From: Bauldia sp.
Lineage (GTDB): Bacteria; Pseudomonadota; Alphaproteobacteria; Rhizobiales; Kaistiaceae
Reading direction: 5' to 3'
DNA: 5,234 bases
Assembly (NCBI GenBank): GCA_020442095.1
Contig: JAGRKY010000038.1
Coordinates: 1 to 5,234 of the forward strand
The position numbers were made by a program, and so were the translations under genes. Shown here in pieces: positions 1 to 5,160 of the stretch. The notes under the pieces were generated by a model. It was given only the letters and a program-made list of their open reading frames with translations, had not been told where the DNA came from and ran no database searches. How positions within the stretch are numbered: position 1 is the first letter of the stretch; each line of letters begins with the position of its first letter.

Positions 1-251
1 CCGGTGATCATGTAGAAGATCGTCGTCTTGCCGGCGCCGTTCGAGCCGAGCAGGCCGACCGATTCGCCGCGGGCGACCGCGAGGCTGGCCTCATGCACGA
101 CCCGGCGGCCGCGATACGACTTGGCGAGCGCATGGGCGACCAGCCAGCCCCGCCCGCCGGCATCCGGCACCAGCCGCGAGGGCGGCGTCTCGCCGCGGCG
201 GCGGCCGGATCCGTTCGTCGATTTCGGCGGCGCCTTGCGCCCGAAGGACAT
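1..251 (-). CDS. lptB: LPS export ABC transporter ATPase LptB, N-terminal part (runs off the left edge)
   Basis: Cytoplasmic ATPase that powers extraction of lipopolysaccharide from the inner membrane with LptF/G and LptC. Only the first 83 codons are present. Residues 1-35 are a polar, basic lead (MSFGRKAPPK...). The ABC domain then begins with LVAHALAKSYRGRRVV and VARGESVGLLG, followed by the Walker A motif GSNGAGKTT at residues 69-77 and then IFYMIT, which is typical of LptB. Walker B, the signature motif and the switch His lie outside the window. The start is ATG at 249-251; no strong ribosome binding site precedes it, but such N-terminal leads occur in LptB of this order. It follows lptA on the same strand after a short gap with a stem-loop. 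The second Walker A residue is Ser where LptB usually has Pro (GPNGAGKTT). Identity rests on the motif and the lptC-lptA context. Confidence 0.93.
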   Translation of the reverse strand, partial: MSFGRKAPPKSTNGSGRRRGETPPSRLVPDAGGRGWLVAHALAKSYRGRRVVHEASLAVARGESVGLLGSNGAGKTTIFYMIT

Positions 252-310
252 GATCCGATTCAACGCGCGAAAATTTCCCTCTGCGTTCAAGTCGGAGATA
301 AGCCGTCCGG

Positions 311-330
311 GGCCGTCTGTCGAGACGGCC
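311..330 (-). other. Perfect stem-loop in the lptA-lptB gap
   Basis: GGCCGTCT at 311-318 and AGACGGCC at 323-330 form a perfect 8-bp stem with a 4-base loop. It begins about 20 bases after the lptA stop codon in the direction of transcription. No T-tract follows on the minus strand, so it is not a classical Rho-independent terminator. It could be an mRNA stability or processing element that sets the ratio of LptA to LptB. The structure is directly visible; the role is inferred. Confidence 0.45.
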
Positions 331-350
331 GCCACCGGGGAGACAGGCCG

Positions 351-917
351 CTACTGCTTGTTTGCGTCGTCCCCGCCCTTCTTGATGCCGCCCGGCGAAA
401 ACACGCCCTGGATCCGTTTCCCGGGCGTTTGCTCGAGCCGGGCATGGCCCGTCGCCATGTCGATGACCAGCCGCTCGGCCGCCATGACATTCTTGCCCTG
501 GCTGAGGACGACGTTCCCCGACAGGGTGATGGTCTGGCTCTTGTTGTCTACCACCGCGCGCGACCCGGTGACGGTCTGGTCACCGGAATTGACGTAGACG
601 GTGCCGGTCGCCTCCATCTTGGTGAAGCCGTTCGGATCCTTGCCTTCCTTGTCGGAATAAAGCTTGATCTGTGCCGCCTTCATGGTCGTGTTGCCGCGGG
701 TGACGGTGACGCCGCCAGAAAAGGTCGATATCCGCTGATCGCCTTCCTCGACGATCTCCAGCGTCTCGGCGTCGACCTGGATCGGGCCGCCCTTTCCCTT
801 CGCGGAAAAGCCCTTGAAGATGTCGGTCGATTGCGCCGCCGCCGGCAGGGCGAGCACGATCGCGAGGATTGCGCCGCAGGCGAGGCGGCAGATGTGGCGC
901 GCGAAGGTTCCGGTCAT
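351..917 (-). CDS. lptA: LPS transport periplasmic protein LptA (OstA-like)
   Basis: Periplasmic bridge protein that carries LPS from LptC to LptD at the outer membrane. The 188-residue product has a clear Sec signal peptide: MTGTFARHICRLACG, a hydrophobic core (AILAIVLALP), and AAA at 26-28, giving a probable cut after residue 28. The mature part is an OstA/LptA beta-jellyroll, about residues 45-165, with the family's repeating strands: PIQVDAETLEI, FSGGVTVTRGNTTMKAAQIKLYS, MEATGTVYVNSGDQTVTGSRAVVD and ITLSGNVVLSQGKNVMAAERLVIDMATG. The short Lys/Gly/Asp-rich C-terminus looks flexible. Length is normal for the family. The ATG overlaps the lptC stop codon (ATGA, 914-917), so the two are probably translationally coupled; no strong Shine-Dalgarno is seen. 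Position between lptC and lptB agrees with the call. Confidence 0.95.
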   Translation of the reverse strand: MTGTFARHICRLACGAILAIVLALPAAAQSTDIFKGFSAKGKGGPIQVDAETLEIVEEGDQRISTFSGGVTVTRGNTTMKAAQIKLYSDKEGKDPNGFTKMEATGTVYVNSGDQTVTGSRAVVDNKSQTITLSGNVVLSQGKNVMAAERLVIDMATGHARLEQTPGKRIQGVFSPGGIKKGGDDANKQ

Positions 918-2143
918 GTGGAACCGTCGGTCGTCGCCGGCGGATTTGCCGGTGCCTCGGCGGCCGGTGCCGCGCCGTCGGTCTTCTGGCCGTCCGCGGC
1001 CTCTTCTTCTTCCGGGGGCGTGAAGACCACCGTCACTCCGTTCCTGAACATGATGTACTTGCCGTTGTCCTTCAGCTCCATGGCATGTGCCTTCACCGTC
1101 GCCTTGTCAGTCACGATCGTCACGGGATTCGACGTAGTCATGACGCTGGCGCCGATGTCGATCTGGGCATCCTCGAGGGTCGCCTTGTAGCCATTGGTCG
1201 TATCGAGCGAGATGCCCTTCGACAGGACCATCTTTTTGGTTTCGTCGTTATAGGTGCCGGTGACCGCCAGCACATGCGCCGTCTCGCCATCGTCCATCTT
1301 CAGATGGGCATTGATGTCTTCCATCGTGACGATTTTGGGATTGGTGAGATCCTGGATCGCGCGGGTGGCCTTGACCTCGTAAGCACGCTTGGTGCCGTCG
1401 AAGCCCGAGATATGCGGGGTCTGCATGGTCACGCTCTCGGATTCGACGTTGATCCCGGACAGCGTGATGATCGCGTCATCCGGCGCCGGAGCGAACTGGA
1501 CGAAACCGAGGAAGGCGAGGATGCCGACCAGGGCCGTGCCGGGAAGCGCGAATTTGAGGATCCGAACCAGCCGGCTGTGGCGATGGGCGGCGGAATAATG
1601 GCCGGCACCGCGCTCCTGGGTCGGGTCGAAGCGGATGCGCCGGGCCGCCTGCTTGCCGGCGTCGGCCACCGAAACGCGGGTCGGGACCACCGGCGGCGGC
1701 GGGCGGAGCCCGGAATCGGCGTCGGCTTCGCTGTCGGCCCAGCCGGTCTCCGCGTCGTCGGGATCGAGCGACCCGTCGTCATCCTCGGGCGGATAATATT
1801 CGTCGGCGAGATCCTCGTATCCGGCCTCGTCATAGCCGGCGTCACCGGCCTCGGCGCGCGCCACGTAGCGGTCGTCATTGTCGAAGGCGGCGGCATCGGG
1901 ATCGTAGACGGCCGGGAGCAGGGCATCGGCCGTCTCGTCGCGATAAGCCGGTTCTTCGCCGTCGGGCGCGTCATAGCCGGCCCGGTCGTCATCCGGGACC
2001 GCCTCGAGGTCGAGCAAATCCCGGCGCCGGTCGAAGAAGTCGCGGTCCGCGGGGAACTGGTCGGCCGCATCCGGCCGCCGGCGACGGTCGGTGTCGTCCT
2101 CCGGGGGATCGTCGTATCGCGCCTGATAGTAATAATCGGTCAT
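914..2143 (-). CDS. lptC: LPS export protein LptC with a long acidic N-terminal extension
   Basis: Bitopic inner-membrane protein that receives LPS from LptB2FG and passes it to LptA. The 409-residue product has three parts. Residues 1 to about 190 are a low-complexity segment rich in Asp/Glu and Tyr (RYDDPPEDD, GYDEAGYEDLADEYYPPEDD), ending in a basic stretch before the membrane. Residues about 194-218 are one transmembrane helix (RILKFALPGTALVGILAFLG). Residues about 222-375 are the LptC jellyroll (PHISGFDGTKRAYEVKATRA, NPKIVTMEDI, GTYNDETKKMVLSKGI), followed by a 34-residue Glu/Pro/Ala tail. LptC is usually about 190-230 residues, so the N-terminus is exceptional. ATG at 2141-2143 is preferred over an in-frame GTG at 2177-2179, which lacks a ribosome binding site and sits about where transcription may start. 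A shorter start, such as GTG at 1669-1671, would give a normal-length protein, but the extension has coding-like G/C third positions throughout. Confidence 0.9.
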   Translation of the reverse strand: MTDYYYQARYDDPPEDDTDRRRRPDAADQFPADRDFFDRRRDLLDLEAVPDDDRAGYDAPDGEEPAYRDETADALLPAVYDPDAAAFDNDDRYVARAEAGDAGYDEAGYEDLADEYYPPEDDDGSLDPDDAETGWADSEADADSGLRPPPPVVPTRVSVADAGKQAARRIRFDPTQERGAGHYSAAHRHSRLVRILKFALPGTALVGILAFLGFVQFAPAPDDAIITLSGINVESESVTMQTPHISGFDGTKRAYEVKATRAIQDLTNPKIVTMEDINAHLKMDDGETAHVLAVTGTYNDETKKMVLSKGISLDTTNGYKATLEDAQIDIGASVMTTSNPVTIVTDKATVKAHAMELKDNGKYIMFRNGVTVVFTPPEEEEAADGQKTDGAAPAAEAPANPPATTDGST

Positions 2144-2179
2144 GGCTTCTGCCGGGTCGAGGCGAGATATGCCAACCAC

Positions 2180-2208
2180 ATTGTGGACTTAAGGTGGCCG
2201 GACGGCAA
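2180..2208 (-). promoter_or_regulatory. Putative internal promoter for lptC-lptA-lptB
   Basis: On the minus strand, TTGCCG (2203-2208) and CACAAT (2180-2185) are separated by 17 bases. Each matches 4 of 6 consensus positions. Transcription would start near 2173, about 30 bases before the preferred lptC ATG and within the 84-bp gap after rnd. An 11-bp palindrome, CCACATTGTGG at 2176-2186, covers the -10 box and might bind a regulator. This rests on pattern matching only; the operon may equally be read from upstream of rnd. Confidence 0.3.
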
Positions 2209-2227
2209 TCGCGCCGTCAGCCGCCGG

Positions 2228-2839
2228 TCAATGGGCGAATATGTCTTCCTCCGGCCAGCCGGCGAGATCGAGCAGCGCGCGCGCTGGCAGGAACATGAAA
2301 CAGGCCTCGGCGAGTTCGCTCCGCCCCTCGCGGGCGAGGCGTTCGTCCAGCTTCCGCTTGAGCTCGTGGAGATAGAGGACGTCCGAGGCGGCATAGGCAA
2401 GCTGGGCGTCGGTCAGCTGTTCCGCGCCCCAGTCGGAGCTCTGCGCCTGCTTCGAGATGTCGATGTCGAGGAGTTCCTTCACCAGGTCCTTGAGGCCGTG
2501 GCGGTCGGTATAGGTGCGCGTCAGCTTCGAGGCGATCTTGGTGCAGTAGAGCGGGCCGGCCATGACGCCGAACGCCTTGAACAGCATCGCGACATCGAAG
2601 CGCGCATAGTGGAATATCTTGACGATTCCCGGATCCGAGAGCAACGCGGCGAGATTGGGGGCCTCCCTCTGGCCGCGGGCGATCTGGACGAGGTCGGCGG
2701 TGCCATCGCCGGGCGACAGCTGCACGAGGCACAGCCGGTCGCGGTGGGGATCGAGCCCGAGCGTCTCGGTGTCGATGGCGACGCTGCCGCTGTATCGCGA
2801 CAGATCGGGCAGGTCACCCTTGTGGAACCGGATGGTCAT
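2228..2839 (-). CDS. rnd: Ribonuclease D, short single-domain form (DEDDy 3'-5' exonuclease)
   Basis: 3'-5' exoribonuclease of the RNase D family, which trims the 3' ends of tRNA precursors and other stable RNAs in the cytoplasm. The 203-residue protein contains all the DEDDy catalytic residues: Exo I AIDTETLGL with Asp23 and Glu25; Exo II HYARFDVAML with Asp82; Exo III YAASDVLYL with Tyr149 and Asp153. The exonuclease domain fills nearly the whole protein. The two HRDC domains found in the roughly 375-residue E. coli RNase D are absent, as in the short alphaproteobacterial form. The start is ATG at 2837-2839, supported by AAGGGA about 6 bases upstream. It lies just upstream of lptC, the usual position in Hyphomicrobiales, though its product has no known part in LPS export. 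No convincing promoter was found directly upstream. Confidence 0.95.
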   Translation of the reverse strand: MTIRFHKGDLPDLSRYSGSVAIDTETLGLDPHRDRLCLVQLSPGDGTADLVQIARGQREAPNLAALLSDPGIVKIFHYARFDVAMLFKAFGVMAGPLYCTKIASKLTRTYTDRHGLKDLVKELLDIDISKQAQSSDWGAEQLTDAQLAYAASDVLYLHELKRKLDERLAREGRSELAEACFMFLPARALLDLAGWPEEDIFAH

Positions 2840-2935
2840 GTCGTCCCTTCGTCTGGCCGGGCAGGTTGGTCTCCGCGGCTCCAGTAACCGGGAATACCCT
2901 TAAAGGACCGACAACGGAACCGTTCGGCCGAAATT

Positions 2936-2967
2936 GCGGCGTGCCGGCAAAATCCCAGGCACGCCGC
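2936..2967. other. Perfect 10-bp inverted repeat (hairpin) upstream of rnd
   Basis: GCGGCGTGCC at 2936-2945 pairs with GGCACGCCGC at 2958-2967, leaving a 12-base loop. On the minus strand the stem is followed by AATTTCGG, a weak T-run. It may be a second termination hairpin behind the dehydrogenase gene or part of the rnd leader or control region. The structure is visible; the function is not known. Confidence 0.35.
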
Positions 2968-2992
2968 CGATTCCGCTTCCGGCGGGTGACAA

Positions 2993-3021
2993 GGAACCGT
3001 CCGGATCGGCGGGACGGTTCC
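2993..3021 (-). terminator. Candidate terminator hairpin of the dehydrogenase gene
   Basis: GGAACCGTCC at 2993-3002 and GGACGGTTCC at 3012-3021 form a perfect 10-bp stem with a 9-base loop. It starts 24 bases after the dehydrogenase stop codon in the direction of transcription. Only TTGTC follows on the minus strand, so the U-tract is weak. Position and stem strength favour a terminator, perhaps acting with the second hairpin at 2936-2967. Confidence 0.45.
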
Positions 3022-3045
3022 CGAACGTTCCCGGACGACCCGTCG

Positions 3046-4080
3046 CTACTGGGCGATGACGACCTTGATCCCCTCCCGGCCGGTGACCACGCCGAGGCCC
3101 TGCTCGAACTGATCGAGCGGAAGGGTGTGGGTGACGATCGCGGTCGGATCGACGCGCCGGGATTCGATCAGCGCGATGACGTCGGGCCAGATATTGGGGC
3201 TGCCGAGGGCGCCCTTCACCGAGATGTCGTTGATGACAATCTGGTCGAGGTCGAAATCGGGCAGCTTCTGCCCGCCGCACATCCCCTGGAGCACGACGCG
3301 CCCGCCGGGCGAGACTGTGTTGATCGCCATTGCCGAGGCCGCCGGGACCCCGGTCGCCTCGATCGCGACGTCGGGAAAGGCCCCGTTGCCGCCTCGCGCA
3401 AGGGCGTCGGCGACGTCTTCCTTGTCCGCCTGGATGACGATGTCGGCGCCAAGCTTCCCCGCCATTTCCAGCCGCACCGGCGTCATGCCGACCATGGCGA
3501 TCTTCTTGGCGCCGAAGGCCCGGGCGACCATCAGGAGCAGGAGGCCGATCGGCCCGTCGCCGTGGATGGCGAGATAATCGCGCGGCCCGACGCCGCCCGC
3601 CTTGACGCCGTTGAAGGCGACGGCGGTCGGCTCGACCAGCGCGGCGGCATTGACGTCGATGTCCTTGGTGATCTTGTGGAGGAAGAGCGCCGGGAAGGCG
3701 ATGTATTCGGCGAAGGCGCCCGGCCGGCGGAGGATTCCCGTCTCGTGGCGGTCGAGGCAGCGATGGTAGTTGCCGCTGAGGCAGCGATCGCAGGACATGC
3801 AGCCGACGCTGCACTCGCCGACCACCCGGTCGCCCGCCGCGAAGCCCCTGACGTCTCCGCCATGGGAGACGACCTCGCCGACCCATTCATGGCCGGGCGT
3901 CATCGGATAGCTCGCCATGCCGCGGGTGTAATAGGGCATCGTCCCGTGGACGATCTCCACATCGGTGCCGCAGATGCCGGTCGCCAGGACGCGGACGAGG
4001 ACATCGTCCGGACCGATATCGGGCGTCGGCGCCTCCTCGAGGACCACCTTGTGCGGCCCCCGCACGCTGATCTGTTTCAA
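3046..4080 (-). CDS. Zinc-dependent medium-chain alcohol/polyol dehydrogenase
   Basis: Cytoplasmic NAD(P)-dependent oxidoreductase of the zinc MDR superfamily (threonine, sorbitol and polyol dehydrogenase-like); substrate unknown. The 344-residue protein is full length. Catalytic zinc ligands are visible: Cys37 (GICGTD), His64-Glu65 (PGHEWVGEV) and probably Glu150 (VEPTAVAFNG). The structural zinc site is Cys94, 97, 100 and 108 (CMSCDRCLSGNYHRC). The Rossmann motif is GDGPIG at 174-179. At the end of the second strand, where NAD-specific members usually have Asp, the sequence is VGMTPVR, with Gly198, hinting at NADP. The start is taken as TTG at 4078-4080, where family homology begins (KQISVRGPHKVVLEE), behind AGGGAGGG. 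An in-frame ATG at 4156-4158 would add 26 atypical residues. It diverges from the Sel1 gene across a promoter region with palindromes. Confidence 0.9.
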   Translation of the reverse strand: MKQISVRGPHKVVLEEAPTPDIGPDDVLVRVLATGICGTDVEIVHGTMPYYTRGMASYPMTPGHEWVGEVVSHGGDVRGFAAGDRVVGECSVGCMSCDRCLSGNYHRCLDRHETGILRRPGAFAEYIAFPALFLHKITKDIDVNAAALVEPTAVAFNGVKAGGVGPRDYLAIHGDGPIGLLLLMVARAFGAKKIAMVGMTPVRLEMAGKLGADIVIQADKEDVADALARGGNGAFPDVAIEATGVPAASAMAINTVSPGGRVVLQGMCGGQKLPDFDLDQIVINDISVKGALGSPNIWPDVIALIESRRVDPTAIVTHTLPLDQFEQGLGVVTGREGIKVVIAQ

Positions 4081-4214
4081 GCTCCATCCCTCCCTGTCGG
4101 CCCGAACCGGCCCGGAAGCCGGACGCGTGTTATGCCGCAAGAAGCGCCCGGCCGCCATGGCTCCGATCAGCGACGATTCCGCCGCGTTGCGGGCCGGATA
4201 TCCTTAAGCCGCGA

Positions 4215-4236
4215 ACAATCCGATCGTTCGAATTGT
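4215..4236. promoter_or_regulatory. 22-bp imperfect palindrome, operator-like
   Basis: The dyad has ACAAT at the left end, ATTGT at the right, inner arms CGA/TCG and a central CG. Nine of eleven symmetric base pairs match; the exceptions are 4220/4231 and 4224/4227. It overlaps the predicted -10 box and transcription start of the dehydrogenase promoter, the position expected for a repressor site. Even length and a central CG recall LacI-type operators, but no regulator gene lies in the window, so the family is a guess. Confidence 0.45.
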
Positions 4237-4261
4237 ACCGGGCGGATTCGCGGTTCGACAA
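4232..4261 (-). promoter_or_regulatory. Probable promoter of the dehydrogenase gene
   Basis: On the minus strand, TTGTCG (4256-4261) is followed after 18 bases by TACAAT (4232-4237). The -35 box matches 4 of 6 and the -10 box 5 of 6 consensus bases. Transcription would begin near 4225, leaving a leader of about 145 bases before the TTG start codon. Confidence 0.45.
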
Positions 4262-4284
4262 ACTTCGCTCTTTAAAATTTGTCG
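4256..4284. promoter_or_regulatory. Inverted repeat CGACAAA-N15-TTTGTCG
   Basis: Two perfect 7-bp arms, at 4256-4262 and 4278-4284, are 22 bp apart centre to centre, about two helical turns. The left arm contains the -35 box of the minus-strand dehydrogenase promoter. The spacer and right arm hold TAAAAT (4273-4278), the best plus-strand -10 candidate for the Sel1 gene, although its -35 is weak. A regulator bound here could affect both divergent genes. Confidence 0.4.
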
Positions 4285-4319
4285 CAACCCGTAACCACTG
4301 CCAGCCGGACTTGCCTTCG

Positions 4320-5075
4320 ATGAGACAGGCCGTCGTCGTCACCTTGCTGCTGGGGGTCCTCGCCTTCGCGGCGATCTATATTGCCGACACGCCGGCCCGC
4401 AACGCCCGCTGGGCCGACGAGCGGCACGGGAGTGCCTTGCAGGTCGCAAGGAAAGACTACGCCCCCTCGTCGGGAGTCCGGGGGGCGTCCTCGGTGGGCG
4501 CGGCGATCGGCGCCGGCATTGCCGATGCGGTCGGCAGCGGACTCCGGGCAGTGGCGGAAGCGGGCAGGGCCGCCCTGCAGTCCGAATCCCGGTCCTTCGT
4601 CCAGGCTGCCCGCCGCGACTTCGTCCTCAAGGCCGCGGGTGTCGACGTCATCAACGCGCCGGTCGACCAGGACTATGGCGCGGCCGTCGCCCGCTACGCG
4701 CTTGCCGCCAATCCCGACGACCCGGACGCGAATTACAGCCTCGGCCTCATCTATCGTGACGGCAAGGGCACGCCGGTCGACGCTTACGCGGCGCTGCGTC
4801 ACCTGCTGGCGGCCGCCCAGCATGGCAATGCCCAGGCCCAGGTCGCCGTGGCCGAGCTCTACGAGGATGGGCGCGGCACCCGGCAAAACCGGGTGGCCGC
4901 CTACGTCTGGTACGACTGCGCGAGCAAGAGCCTGCAAACGGAAAGGGGACGCATGGCGGCGGCGATCAAGCGCGATCGCCAGGTCGCGGCCATGGGCCCG
5001 GCGGAACGCACCGCAGCGAAGGATCTTGCGGAGCGCCAGGTACCGCGCCTGGTCGGCGTGGCCGGAGACGACTGA
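4320..5075 (+). CDS. Membrane-anchored or exported Sel1-repeat protein
   Basis: 251-residue protein of unknown function. Residues 4-21 are a hydrophobic N-terminal helix (AVVVTLLLGVLAFAAIYI) after a short MRQ start: an uncleaved anchor or a signal peptide possibly cut after TPA at 24-26. Residues 57-82 are Gly/Ala-rich (GAAIGAGIADAVGSGL), glycine-zipper-like. Two Sel1-like repeats follow: about 135-170 (YSLGLIYRDGKGTPVDAYAA) and about 171-205 (VAVAELYEDGRGTRQNRVAA, then YVWYDCAS). The C-terminal helix (IKRDRQVAAMGPAERTAAKD) resembles the tail that often follows Sel1 repeats (RD-x-VA-x-x-M-x-P-A-x). Sel1 repeats are alpha-helical protein-binding modules, so a periplasmic scaffold role is plausible but unproven. 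ATG at 4320 is chosen because the hydrophobic segment begins there; no good ribosome binding site is seen, and TTG at 4311 is possible. Confidence 0.85.
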   Translation: MRQAVVVTLLLGVLAFAAIYIADTPARNARWADERHGSALQVARKDYAPSSGVRGASSVGAAIGAGIADAVGSGLRAVAEAGRAALQSESRSFVQAARRDFVLKAAGVDVINAPVDQDYGAAVARYALAANPDDPDANYSLGLIYRDGKGTPVDAYAALRHLLAAAQHGNAQAQVAVAELYEDGRGTRQNRVAAYVWYDCASKSLQTERGRMAAAIKRDRQVAAMGPAERTAAKDLAERQVPRLVGVAGDD

Positions 5076-5088
5076 CGGGGGTCCGGCC
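5060..5088 (+). terminator. Weak candidate terminator over the end of the Sel1 gene
   Basis: GGCCGGA at 5060-5066 and TCCGGCC at 5082-5088 form a perfect 7-bp stem that encloses the stop codon in a 15-base loop. It is followed by GCGGTAATTCT, which is not a real T-tract. A long loop and poor tail make this doubtful, but no better terminator lies before the tRNA promoter. Confidence 0.2.
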
Positions 5089-5121
5089 GCGGTAATTCTG
5101 CATGGCAGGCCAACCCGGTCG

Positions 5122-5150
5122 TTGACAAGGTTTCGGCCCGCCCTTAGGTA
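5122..5150 (+). promoter_or_regulatory. Promoter of the tRNA-Leu gene
   Basis: A perfect -35 box TTGACA at 5122-5127 is followed after 17 bases by TAGGTA at 5145-5150, a poor match to a -10 box but well placed. The predicted start near 5157 lies about 4 bases before the mature tRNA end, as is common for stable RNA genes. Confidence 0.6.
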
Positions 5151-5160
5151 TCGCCGCCAT

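Larger units (their letters stand above)
2840..3045. other. Intergenic region between the dehydrogenase and rnd
   Basis: This 206-bp stretch has no plausible gene. It contains two perfect 10-bp inverted repeats (listed separately) and a smaller dyad, AACGG-AA-CCGTT, at 2913-2924. The octamer GGAACCGT occurs at 2917-2924 region and at 2993-3000, and in inverted form within 3012-3021; the longer 12-base versions at about 2917-2928 and 2993-3004 match at 11 of 12 positions. The rnd promoter is expected here, but I see only poor -35/-10 matches. Confidence 0.5.

Noticed and set aside
93..1190. A 365-codon plus-strand open frame opposite lptB, lptA and the end of lptC
   Set aside because: Antisense shadow across three conserved genes; its translation has no recognisable motif.
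869..2887. A 672-codon open frame on the plus strand opposite lptC and rnd
   Set aside because: It is a shadow of the G/C-biased codons of the minus-strand genes: arginine- and glycine-rich translation, no recognisable domain, and it crosses several well-supported genes.
3887..4087. A 66-codon minus-strand frame starting at ATG 4085-4087, overlapping the dehydrogenase start
   Set aside because: The Shine-Dalgarno-like element touches the ATG with no spacing, and the product has no recognisable features. Its possible effect on translation is kept as a finding, not as a gene.
4081..4158. An N-terminal extension of the dehydrogenase from ATG 4156-4158
   Set aside because: The added 26 residues have no family counterpart and the homologous protein begins at the TTG; the GGAG before the ATG is only about 2 bases away.
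2866..4275. A 469-codon plus-strand open frame opposite the dehydrogenase
   Set aside because: Low-complexity Arg/Asp/Gly translation without domains, fully antisense to a gene with intact catalytic and zinc-binding motifs.
4272..4937. A 221-codon minus-strand open frame opposite the Sel1 gene
   Set aside because: No domain or ribosome binding site, and the plus strand encodes a signal segment and Sel1 repeats in this stretch.
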